Source: Brevibacillus sedimenti (GTDB taxonomy: Bacteria; Bacillota; Bacilli; Brevibacillales; Brevibacillaceae). Taken from it: a stretch of DNA of 64,000 nt. Shown one piece after another: positions 41,696 to 49,520 of this stretch (its first letter is position 1; the number at the start of each line of letters is the position of its first letter). The translations under genes and the position numbers were made by a program. The DNA lies in contig NZ_CP064048.1 in NCBI RefSeq assembly GCF_020923495.1, positions 1-64,000 of the forward strand, read 5' to 3'. The notes beneath the pieces are model-generated. The model did not search any database, was not told the DNA's origin, and was given only the letters and a program-made list of their open reading frames with translations.

Positions 41696-42169
41696 TTACA
41701 GCCGGAGCAATCTGCCCAAGTTGGCGGCGAATTGATCGAGAGCCTGCCGACAGTGCGCGTTTGTTTCATCTGTATCAGGCTCTTCCACCACAAAGTGAAA
41801 ATCGAGAGTCACGCCGTACTCGGCGAGAACGCCTGGGTTGAGACAGCGCCGCTTTTCCGTCAAGGAAACGTCCGGCACAATCTCACGAGCCCGCTCCCAC
41901 AGTCGGGCGGCCGCCTCTGCCTCAACTGCTCCGGGATAGTCGATCTGTGCCTCCACTTCGCAGGCGGCAGCGTCGGGCAGCGGAAACAGATGCACGGTCG
42001 CAAGCGGCTGTTCGCTCTCCTCCGCCGAAGCCGTCACGTATACCGTGATCTCCCGCGTCTCCTCGTCCTCCAGCAGGGAATGCTCCGTCCGCAGAATTAC
42101 GTCGCGGATCACCCCGTGGCCCGAGAGTGTTTGGTCCAATATTTCCATCATGCGCTGCAACACAAACAT
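41696..42169 (-). CDS. Hypothetical acidic protein, 157 residues
   Basis: ATG 42167-42169 starts MFVLQRMMEILDQTLSGHGV. Highly acidic (EDEETREITVYVTASAEESE), no membrane segment, no cysteine motif except one Cys. It has two beta-rich blocks (TVHLFPLPDAAACEVEAQID; DFHFVVEEPDTDET). I do not recognise it. It precedes fadH on the same strand but lies upstream of the FadR box, so it is probably not in its operon. Its promoter region abuts repeat copy C. Confidence 0.5.
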   Translation of the reverse strand: MFVLQRMMEILDQTLSGHGVIRDVILRTEHSLLEDEETREITVYVTASAEESEQPLATVHLFPLPDAAACEVEAQIDYPGAVEAEAAARLWERAREIVPDVSLTEKRRCLNPGVLAEYGVTLDFHFVVEEPDTDETNAHCRQALDQFAANLGRLLRL

Positions 42170-42233
42170 GTTCCTCCAGTCTTGCTGTCACTCTTTCTTT
42201 TGAGTATATCACGTGCGCCCGGGCAGTGGAAAA

Positions 42234-42503
42234 CTCCTTCACGAAGAAGGGGTGCAGAGTGAAGACAAGCTGTTCTTTTTTATCATTAAAGGTTCCACAT
42301 CGTAAGATTTTCCCATCGTAACCAGGCCCCAGGCCGGTGGCCTGCACATTCATCAACCAAATTTGTTTGCCCCCTGCCCGCGTCGCGTTTTGGAGCGGAC
42401 AATATCCACTTCTTTGCTGGTCGTCAAGAGAGCGAGCGGGCACCATCACACATGACACCTCGGACTTTGTCTGCAAATTGAAACCCCTTCACGAAGAAGG
42501 GGT
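42234..42503 (+). repeat. Interspersed hairpin element, copy C (internally deleted)
   Basis: Flanked by two copies of CTCCTTC/CCCCTTC-ACGAA-GAAGGGG (42234-42252 and 42484-42502). Body starts AGAGTGAAGACAAGCTG, includes the AGGCC-GGT-GGCCT hairpin near 42330, CATTCATCAACC, then jumps to TTTGTTTGCCCCCTGCCCGC and on to GGACTTTGTCTGCAAATTG. About 150 bp that hold the 5' arm of the long stem in the other copies are missing, so the long hairpin cannot form. Bounded by the 42169 gene and the 42489-42803 gene. Confidence 0.85.
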
Positions 42504-42803
42504 CGGGGGATTGTTAACGTTTTTTTGGTTCATGAACTCCGCCAGCCAAGCACGCCGGACTTCTTTATTGGGACAAAAGGCGAGGACATAGCTCTCACCG
42601 CGCATGTACTTTTCCTTGATCCACTCTTTATGTTTCCGGAAAAACGCCTGCTGAAAGTCGGGCGGCATTTGATGATACTCTTCCAAAGCTGAGGGGTTCT
42701 GGAGGAAAAAATCTTCATCATAAATGATTTCTTCGTTTTGTTGGCGGCTGATAATGTATACGAACGCGATCACCAGAAACAGGTTGACTAAAAAAATCGT
42801 CAT
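42489..42803 (-). CDS. Hypothetical small membrane-anchored protein
   Basis: ATG 42801-42803 gives 104 residues, MTIFLVNLFLVIAFVYIISR; one N-terminal hydrophobic anchor, then a hydrophilic helical part (DEDFFLQNPSALEEYHQMPP, FFRKHKEWIKEKYMRGESYV). The last residues TPSS and the stop codon are encoded by the right-hand hairpin of repeat C, so the C-terminus was altered by the element or the element uses this gene's terminator. Unknown function. Confidence 0.5.
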   Translation of the reverse strand: MTIFLVNLFLVIAFVYIISRQQNEEIIYDEDFFLQNPSALEEYHQMPPDFQQAFFRKHKEWIKEKYMRGESYVLAFCPNKEVRRAWLAEFMNQKNVNNPPTPSS

Positions 42804-42962
42804 CCAAAATCCCTCCCGTCAGCATATTTGTCTGAATGATCTGTCTTATCAGTATATTATTATTCTACCACGCTTTCGGTGTTTTTAAACCACCTTGTGC
42901 ATTTATTTTGCAAAAAAACTTTTTTGTACGCAGAACATGACATCGTCCTCCGCCCAGCAAAA

Positions 42963-42988
42963 AAAACACCCGGTCTACCGGGTGTTTT
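42963..42988 (-). terminator. Terminator of the LCP gene
   Basis: AAAACACCCGG-TCTA-CCGGGTGTTTT palindrome with A and T runs; strong. Confidence 0.88.
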
Positions 42989-43013
42989 CTCTGCTCTCTT
43001 TATCGCGACACGG

Positions 43014-44426
43014 CTACGAGGTGCTGATCTGGTCGGACGGATCGACTGCTGTCGGCACCTGCTGTTGGCTTCCTGCCGGCGGCACGATGTCCGGCGGCGG
43101 TGTGGTTCCCGTCGACGGCACGGGATTGGACGACGGCGTGCCATCCTGTCCCGTCGGCGAAATAATATCAGGCGGCGGTGTTTCGCCTGTTTCCGGCTTC
43201 AGCTCAGTTTCGTCCTGTGCCGGATTGGATGGCGTTTCTTCCTTCGCCTTCGACTTGGCTGGCCGGGTCGCCGGTGCAGCCGTCTCCACCGTTGCAGATG
43301 TGCTTTTCTTGCGCGGATTGCTGCTGGCGGTCACTGTCTCCTCCCCGCTCTCCAGTACGGGAGAATCGTTTAACTGAGCGACGACGCTTCCCGACAGGCC
43401 CATCTCCGTCTGCAGGGTGGTTCGGATGGCGTTCAGGTTTTCCTTGGGCAGGTAGGTGTACCCACCTTTCCAGTACGCCCCGTTATCCAACGTAACCAGC
43501 GAAGAGGAATTGAATCCCTTGAAGTCGTAGGCGAGCCCCTTGATCTGCTCTTTGGACAGATCGGTATGAATGTGCTTTGCGCCTATATCCATGACGTTAA
43601 AGATTTTCGTCAAGCCGTCCAGCGAAGTGGCCTTGTCCACTACAGCTCGGATAACCTCCTGCTGACGGCGGTTGCGGTCAAAGTCGGTGGAAAAGTATTT
43701 GGTGCCGCGGTTGTCGTGCCGATGGCGGACGTAGCCCAGCGCCTGCTCGCCGTTCAAAAGCTGCAGACCGGGCTCCAGGTTGATATGGGTGCCGTCCGTC
43801 GGGTCATCGTACACCAGTTTGCGGTCGACGTTGACCTCGACGCCGCCCAACTCGTCGATGACCGCCTTGAAGCCTTCAAAGTCAACTGCGACGTAATGAT
43901 GGATCGGAATGCCCAGCAGTTCCGTCAGCGTCTTTTTCGTCAGCGAGATGCCGTCTTCCGTCGGCGTTTCGTTGTTCCGCTCCGCCCGACGTCGCTCCGC
44001 CTCCCCGTTGGCGTAGACGGCGTTGATTTTATGGTAGTCCCGGTACCCCGGAATCTTTACCCGCGTATCCCGCGGGATCGACACCATGGTCACCTTTTTC
44101 GTCTCCGGGTTGGCGACGGCGACGATCATGACGTCCGTATTCATCGTCCCTGTCTCCGGGCGTGTATCCCGGCCGAGAATGATAAACGACAGCGGCTTGT
44201 CGGAATGGTAGGTAGGGTCTGTATTTGAAGTTAGCGGAGAAAAGTCGTTATTCGTCACGGTATCCAGTGTCCGATCGATTTTCCAGTAAACCGCGCCAGC
44301 CGCTCCGCCGATCATCAGCAGCATGAACAAGCTGAACAAAATCAGCCGTCTGCGCAGGGTGCGCCGACGCGCCGACTTTTTCTTCTGTGCGGAAGTGCGC
44401 GTGCGCGTTGCCACAGTTTCAGGCAT
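43014..44426 (-). CDS. LytR-CpsA-Psr (LCP) family cell-wall ligase
   Basis: ATG 44424-44426 follows AAGGAGTTTG; the frame is open further upstream but that region is the promoter. The 470-residue product has a basic cytosolic start, one membrane span (LILFSLFMLLMIGGAAGAVY, about 26-45) and an extracellular LCP domain (about 80-330) with ILGRDTRPETGTMNTDVMIV, SIPRDTRVKIPGYRDYHKIN and VRHRHDNRGTKYFSTDFDRN. The last 130 residues are P/T/E/D-rich low complexity. LCP enzymes move teichoic acid or polysaccharide from undecaprenyl phosphate to peptidoglycan. Promoter TATAAT on the minus strand at 44548-44553. Confidence 0.87.
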   Translation of the reverse strand: MPETVATRTRTSAQKKKSARRRTLRRRLILFSLFMLLMIGGAAGAVYWKIDRTLDTVTNNDFSPLTSNTDPTYHSDKPLSFIILGRDTRPETGTMNTDVMIVAVANPETKKVTMVSIPRDTRVKIPGYRDYHKINAVYANGEAERRRAERNNETPTEDGISLTKKTLTELLGIPIHHYVAVDFEGFKAVIDELGGVEVNVDRKLVYDDPTDGTHINLEPGLQLLNGEQALGYVRHRHDNRGTKYFSTDFDRNRRQQEVIRAVVDKATSLDGLTKIFNVMDIGAKHIHTDLSKEQIKGLAYDFKGFNSSSLVTLDNGAYWKGGYTYLPKENLNAIRTTLQTEMGLSGSVVAQLNDSPVLESGEETVTASSNPRKKSTSATVETAAPATRPAKSKAKEETPSNPAQDETELKPETGETPPPDIISPTGQDGTPSSNPVPSTGTTPPPDIVPPAGSQQQVPTAVDPSDQISTS

Positions 44427-44547
44427 ATGTATCAAACTCCTTGTTAGCATTGGAAAAAAGTTGTGAAAAGATCGAAAAAACAAGAAAAGTGCTTGTTGAA
44501 ATAAAGCACCGCATATTTCTTCCAAATAGTAATACTCTGACTTCGGT

Positions 44548-44553
44548 ATTATA
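44548..44553 (-). promoter_or_regulatory. -10 element of the LCP gene
   Basis: Perfect TATAAT on the minus strand, with a TGG extension; the -35 is poor. It implies a leader of about 115 bp. Confidence 0.5.
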
Positions 44554-44599
44554 CCATATTGTTGTCCATTTTTGTAGAAAAATGTTGCCAGAACGTAAA

Positions 44600-44628
44600 A
44601 CTCCTCCATTGGTTGTCGATGGAGGAGT
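44600..44628 (-). terminator. Terminator of the PfkB kinase
   Basis: ACTCCTCCAT-CGACAACCA-ATGGAGGAGT on the minus strand followed by TTTACG. Confidence 0.75.
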
Positions 44629-44716
44629 GGTTCTTGTTAAAGAGTTTAGGTCATTGTCGTCCCTGTGTCGCGCAGGCTTCCGTTCGCTTCCGCATCGATT
44701 CGTGCGTGAGCGGCAG

Positions 44717-45586
44717 CTAGGCGGCTGCCCGTTCCGCCACCGTTACGCCAAATGCCGCTTGCTCGGCGAGCGACTCGGTTTTTCTGAGGGCAGCCAGCAC
44801 GCCCGCCACAAACGCATCCTTGGCAGTTTCGCGCAGGGAGCAATCGGGCTGCGGCAACCAGAGCGCCTCTGACTGCCGGCACACATACAGGCCGTTTTCA
44901 CCGCCCAGCACGATCACCTGTTGGACTCCCTCGTTGAGCAGTATGCTGGCTGCCGCTTCCGCGCCCGCAGCCGAGGACGCAGGCTTCCCCGTCAGCACTT
45001 CCAGCTCGTCCGTGTCGATGACGATCAGCTTGACGCCGTGTAAAAGCCCCCGCCACCGCTCCGCCTTTTTCACCGAGACGGGATCGGCCACGACAGGTAT
45101 GCCCCGGCGCATCCCTTCCCGCAGAAAACGGCGGATGACCCACTCCGGCAAATTGGCGTCCAGAAACAAGCCGGTTGCATGCTGCAGCCGCTTTACACCG
45201 TCTTCCATCATCTGCTCCGTCCACGCCTCGTTCACCGCCATGTCGGAGATGGCCGCGAGCAGTTCGCCGTCAGCGGCGCGGATGGCCAGATAGCGTCCCG
45301 TCCTGCCGCCAGGAACGCGGACCATCCCGATGGTCGCCACGCCGCTTTGGGCCGTCATCTGGCGCAGCCATTCCCCTTCCGCATCTTCGCCAACCAGCGC
45401 GAACAGCAGCACCTCTTCTCCCAGGCGCGCCAGGTGGTCAGCCACGTTGCGCGCCACGCCGCCCGCCGTCTGACGTACGATACCCGGATTGCTCGTTCCC
45501 GGCAGCAGTGCGGCGGACGTGATCCCCTGCACGTCCACATTGGCTCCCCCAGCGCACAACCAGTATTCCTTCATGCTACCCAGCAT
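44717..45586 (-). CDS. PfkB-family carbohydrate kinase (PsuK/YeiC-like), anomalous C-terminus
   Basis: ATG 45584-45586 follows AGGGGGG. 289 residues starting MLGSMKEYWLCAGGANVDVQ. Conserved PfkB blocks: PGIVRQTAGGVARNVADHLA, VGEDAEGEWL, FLDANLPEWVIRRFLREG and IDTDELEVLTGKPAS. The usual terminal motif GAGD is replaced by TAKD in RETAKDAFVAGVL; the catalytic Asp remains but the anion-hole glycines do not. The stop at 44717 truncates the end; another frame continues LAAAHARIDAEANGSL. Either a frameshift or a real variant. Best guess is pseudouridine kinase; not sure. Confidence 0.6.
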   Translation of the reverse strand: MLGSMKEYWLCAGGANVDVQGITSAALLPGTSNPGIVRQTAGGVARNVADHLARLGEEVLLFALVGEDAEGEWLRQMTAQSGVATIGMVRVPGGRTGRYLAIRAADGELLAAISDMAVNEAWTEQMMEDGVKRLQHATGLFLDANLPEWVIRRFLREGMRRGIPVVADPVSVKKAERWRGLLHGVKLIVIDTDELEVLTGKPASSAAGAEAAASILLNEGVQQVIVLGGENGLYVCRQSEALWLPQPDCSLRETAKDAFVAGVLAALRKTESLAEQAAFGVTVAERAAA

Positions 45587-45786
45587 GTCATGCCCCCCTC
45601 GTCGCCATTCGCGTCTTCTTGCATTTTCTTACTCTTTCGACATTATTCTGTGTTTCCCTACCACAAGATGGAATACGCGTTCGCTTGCACGTTTATTTCA
45701 CATCGGCATATGATCAATGTTCAGTAGTGACGAGCGGCGCAAACAGTGCTACAGTTAAGGGCAAAAACGATGACGGAGATGAACTT

Positions 45787-47010
45787 ATGAGTGCCCATAG
45801 CGGCAGTGTTAACACCTCTGCTGCGGTACATGCCGCTCCCACGGTGTACCGTGTGTTGTTTGCTATCAGCCTGGTCCACCTGCTCAACGACAGCCTGCAG
45901 GCGGTCATTCCCGCCCTGCTGCCAGTTCTTGAAGCAAATTTGGCCCTGACGTATACCCAGGTGGGCATGATCCTATTGGTCATGAACCTGACGGCTTCCG
46001 CTCTCCAGCCGGTCGTCGGGTACATATCCGACCGCAAGTCGCGACCGTACATGCTGCCGGTCGGTCTGTTGGTCTCCGGGCTCGGCATGCTGTCACTGGC
46101 CCTGGCCAGCAATTACTACGTCGTGCTGCTCGCCGTCGCCTGCGTCGGCATCGGGTCGGCCGTATTTCATCCGGAAGCATCGCGGGTCGCCCACCACGCC
46201 TCCGGCACCCGCCGAGGATTGGGACAGTCCATTTTTCAGGTGGGGGGCAACGCCGGACAGGCGCTCGCGCCGCTGATGACCATATTGATCTTCCAACAGT
46301 TGGGCCAGCCGGGCGCGATGTGGTTTTTGGTCCCGGCAGCTGCCGCCAGTGCAGTGCTTGTGTACGTCGCCAACTGGTACCAGGGGCAGCAGCGCGCCAA
46401 AAAAGCTGTCGCCGCTGCAGTCGCCTACACCCACCGCAACAAGCGCCTGGTCGCACTGGGCCTGTTGGTCCTGATCGTCAGCGTCCGTTCCTGGATGAGT
46501 GCAGGCTATCAAAGCTTCTACCAGTTCTACCTGATGAACATCCAGCACATGAGCTATGACAGTGCGCAGTACTGCGTGTTCGTCTTCCTGCTCGCAGGCG
46601 CGATCGGCACCTTTTTGGGCGGCCCGCTGGCCGATCGGTTCGGCAAACGCAACCTGCTGATCGTCTCCACACTGGGCGCGCTGCCGCTGACGCTCTTGAC
46701 ACCGTACGTGTCCGGATATTGGATTTATCCTGTCTTGTTTCTCTGCGGTCTGATCCTGCTGTCCAGCTTTTCCGTCACGGTCGTCTACGCCCAGGAACTG
46801 CTGCCGGGACGCGTTGGCACCGTCTCCGGCCTGATTATCGGTCTGGCCTTTGGCATGGGCGGCATGGGTGCGCTGGTGCTCGGGTATTTGGCCGACCTGT
46901 ACGGCATTGCGTCCGTCATCACGCTCTGCTCGCTCATGCCGCTGATCGGTGTCCTCGGCCTGCTTCTGCCCAAAGATCAAAACCTGCGAGCCTGGGTGGC
47001 ACGCGATTAA
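45787..47010 (+). CDS. Fsr-like MFS transporter (fosmidomycin resistance type)
   Basis: I choose ATG 45787 (CGGAGATGAACTT); the frame is open to 45619. 407 residues, MSAHSGSVNTSAAVHAAPTV, twelve membrane spans. LVHLLNDSLQAVIPALLPVL, FHPEASRVAHHASGTRRGLG and YQSFYQFYLMN are typical of the Fsr/NarK-like subgroup that exports fosmidomycin and other drugs. Stand-alone, terminated by a strong bidirectional hairpin. Confidence 0.8.
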   Translation: MSAHSGSVNTSAAVHAAPTVYRVLFAISLVHLLNDSLQAVIPALLPVLEANLALTYTQVGMILLVMNLTASALQPVVGYISDRKSRPYMLPVGLLVSGLGMLSLALASNYYVVLLAVACVGIGSAVFHPEASRVAHHASGTRRGLGQSIFQVGGNAGQALAPLMTILIFQQLGQPGAMWFLVPAAAASAVLVYVANWYQGQQRAKKAVAAAVAYTHRNKRLVALGLLVLIVSVRSWMSAGYQSFYQFYLMNIQHMSYDSAQYCVFVFLLAGAIGTFLGGPLADRFGKRNLLIVSTLGALPLTLLTPYVSGYWIYPVLFLCGLILLSSFSVTVVYAQELLPGRVGTVSGLIIGLAFGMGGMGALVLGYLADLYGIASVITLCSLMPLIGVLGLLLPKDQNLRAWVARD

Positions 47011-47057
47011 CCACGCTTAACAGCGAGCACGGGACACGAAAGCAGCGCACCAAAGCA

Positions 47058-47094
47058 AAATCCCCCATGGGTGATTTCAGCCCATGGGGGATTT
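47058..47094. terminator. Bidirectional terminator between Fsr and SEC-C genes
   Basis: AAATCCCCCATGGG and CCCATGGGGGATTT are a perfect 14-bp stem with A/T flanks, between convergent genes. Confidence 0.9.
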
Positions 47095-47107
47095 TTCATG
47101 TGATGAG

Positions 47108-49165
47108 TTATACGGGAACGCTGGTGGTGACACCCAACAGCTGGGAAACGGCCTGCGGATACAGCTCGGGTGTCCCGTACAGATACCAGGAGCCGTCCTG
47201 GGTTTGGCCGATCAGCCCGGCGATCGTCCAATCGGGCGCCAGTGCTTCGGCTGCCTGTGCGGCAAGCGACAGACGGATCGTTTCGCCGCTCGGCCGTTTC
47301 GCCAGCCAACCGTCTGTTTCCCGGCTGATCAGCACGAGGTGTTCTTCTGCCACCTGCTTGGGCCCGTCCGCGCCAAACAGACGCTGGTACGCCTCTTTTT
47401 CCAGAAGACCGCGCAGGCGGTACGCCTCCGGCAGCGCCTCTTTCAACTCGCCGAACAGCGGCTGCATGGCGGCGGCAATTGACGTGCCGTACTGCTTGTC
47501 CAGCCACTTGAAAAAGGCCATCAGCACCGACAAGAGGTTGCCGGCCAGCGTCTTGGTGGCCGCGTCCACGCGGGTAAAGATGTCGTGGACGAGGAAGTAC
47601 GCCACGTCTTCCTGCCGGAGCTGCTCCCAGGTAAAGGAGGGGCCAAAAGCGCTGCGGACAAACGTGCGGAAGTTGTTCATCGCTTCGTCGTACTTCTTGA
47701 CCGTCGCTTCCGACTTGCCCTCGGTCATTTCCGCCACAAAGCGGTTGATATCGGCCAGCCGCTCCGGCTGCACCGTATAGACGCTCTCCGGCAGCCCTTC
47801 GATCAGCGGACGGCTGAGCAGGTTGGCCACGTGCAGGGTGTTGTTCGGCAGCGCCAACCGCGGCTTGAGCGTATCCAGGTGGATGAGCCGACCCAGTCCC
47901 TGGCCGGACTGTCCGTCCCGCACCAGATGATCGATCAGTTCCTGAAGCTTGTTTTGCAGCGTCTCGTTCGCAGAAGCTGCTGCCAGCGTAGGAGCCAGCC
48001 CGTCCAAGGCTTCATGCGGGGTCACGAGCCACTTTTCCGTAAAATAGGCGCGCATCGCCCACTGCAAAACAGGGGACGGCAGCATTGGCTCGCTGGTGAC
48101 AAACAACGTGCCTTTCGCCAGCCTGGAACCAGTAGACGTCAGCACGCGAATCTCTTCCTCGGATGCTTGGTCGGGAAGTTGCAGCAGCGACGCCACTTCG
48201 TCAATCTGCGCCGGATAGCCTTCCACCCAGGCCGTATTGTCCTGCAGGATCAATTCAGCCTGCACTTCGTACAGCTCCAGAAGCGCATCTTTTAGCGTCG
48301 GAAAGAGATGCTCTTCCTTGCGCGGGGCGTACACCCAGATTTCCCGGCTGCCGTCCCGCTTTTTCAATTCGAACGCCCGCTGCGCATCGATCGCCTGACG
48401 AAGCCGGTCCATGTCCGGAATCGTGTAGATGCGCCGGGTAAGACCGTCGCTGCGGCTGCCGCCCTCCGATGCGCCAAAGGCGACGATGAATCGATACAGC
48501 GCGGTGGTGTAGGTGCGCCGTTCAGGGTTATCCGCTGCTTCCAGCACTTCCGGATGTTCACCCAACCACTCCACCAATGCGGGCTTTACGTGTGGTTGCA
48601 AGATGATGCTGCCCGAGAACAAAAGATCACGCAGCCCCAGATTGAGCAACCGGCCCACGATGATCTGACCAGGCTGCATGTTCAGGGGGCTGGTTCTCAG
48701 CACATAGCGGGTCTCGCCGCTGAGCGGATGGCGGACCGTCAGCACATCCCGCTCCACCTGCACGATCTCGTAGGCGTTCAAGTGCAGACGGGTGAAGGAG
48801 CGGCGCAGATCCAGGTCCATCCGGCGGCCGTGCTGCTTCAGATAGCTTTCCAGCACGGTTTCGCCGTTGGCTTTCACATCAAGGACGAACCAGTTGAAAA
48901 AGTGGGCCGCCCACTCCGGATTCATGACGCTCTCAGCCGCCAGTCCGACCTCCGCGGCAAAGCGCTCCCGTGCCTGTTGGACGGTTTCGCTGCTGACCTT
49001 GCCGGCGACGAAGTGGTTCAGCCGTTCGACCCAGGATGCGTACTCCTTTTGCAGTTTTTGCTCGTGTCGGCTGCGCAGCTCCGTGATCGGTGTCACGATG
49101 CCGCAACATTTTTTGTATTTTTTCCCGCTTCCACAGGGACAAAGATCATTTCTTCCTACAGACAT
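47108..49165 (-). CDS. SEC-C zinc-motif protein with tyrosine-recombinase-like core-binding region
   Basis: ATG 49163-49165 begins MSVGRNDLCPCGSGKKYKKC; 685 residues. The SEC-C motif C-x-C-x8-C-C at residues 9-21 (CPCGSGKKYKKCC) binds zinc and often contacts ribosome or SecB. The middle is unknown. Residues about 480-570 (EATVKKYDEAMNNFRTFVRS, WEQLRQEDVAYFLVHDIF, LSVLMAFFKWLDKQY) look like the SAM-like N-terminal core-binding domain of tyrosine recombinases, but I see no R-H-R-Y catalytic domain. Last gene of a three-gene minus-strand cluster with the HARE-like gene. Function unknown. Confidence 0.6.
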   Translation of the reverse strand: MSVGRNDLCPCGSGKKYKKCCGIVTPITELRSRHEQKLQKEYASWVERLNHFVAGKVSSETVQQARERFAAEVGLAAESVMNPEWAAHFFNWFVLDVKANGETVLESYLKQHGRRMDLDLRRSFTRLHLNAYEIVQVERDVLTVRHPLSGETRYVLRTSPLNMQPGQIIVGRLLNLGLRDLLFSGSIILQPHVKPALVEWLGEHPEVLEAADNPERRTYTTALYRFIVAFGASEGGSRSDGLTRRIYTIPDMDRLRQAIDAQRAFELKKRDGSREIWVYAPRKEEHLFPTLKDALLELYEVQAELILQDNTAWVEGYPAQIDEVASLLQLPDQASEEEIRVLTSTGSRLAKGTLFVTSEPMLPSPVLQWAMRAYFTEKWLVTPHEALDGLAPTLAAASANETLQNKLQELIDHLVRDGQSGQGLGRLIHLDTLKPRLALPNNTLHVANLLSRPLIEGLPESVYTVQPERLADINRFVAEMTEGKSEATVKKYDEAMNNFRTFVRSAFGPSFTWEQLRQEDVAYFLVHDIFTRVDAATKTLAGNLLSVLMAFFKWLDKQYGTSIAAAMQPLFGELKEALPEAYRLRGLLEKEAYQRLFGADGPKQVAEEHLVLISRETDGWLAKRPSGETIRLSLAAQAAEALAPDWTIAGLIGQTQDGSWYLYGTPELYPQAVSQLLGVTTSVPV

Positions 49166-49256
49166 AAGGGGTTTGGATCTCCTTTCATTTCCACCGCGGC
49201 ATGCGCGGGGAATCTAGCGCAATCCCCCTATATATACCGCATTTCTTATCAGGTGT

Positions 49257-49520
49257 TCAAGTGTTCTCGTGTCGGTCATGAGCGATGCCCGCCACTGCGG
49301 ACGACTCCCACTGGGCGATAAACTGCTCCAGCCGATATATCAGCGCTTCGATGCGGTGCTTTTCACTCATGCAGTCAGCGATGGCGGAAAGCTGATTCGC
49401 GGCGAACAGCTCCACCACTTCCCGTTCCATTTCCTGTAGGCGAATCCGATAACGCGCGATAATCTCGCGCAGCAAGGAAAACCTCTGCTCAAACCGGATC
49501 ATGGCCTCCAGATCGCTCAT
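49257..49520 (-). CDS. Small coiled-coil protein coupled to the HARE-like gene
   Basis: ATG 49518-49520 overlaps the stop of the preceding gene (ATGA). 87 residues, MSDLEAMIRFEQRFSLLREI followed by ARYRIRLQEMEREVVELFAA; heptad pattern and no membrane span. It may form a complex with its neighbour, whose C-terminus is also helical (EVQQLLRQALGRLESRNAEM). Unknown family. Confidence 0.55.
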   Translation of the reverse strand: MSDLEAMIRFEQRFSLLREIIARYRIRLQEMEREVVELFAANQLSAIADCMSEKHRIEALIYRLEQFIAQWESSAVAGIAHDRHENT

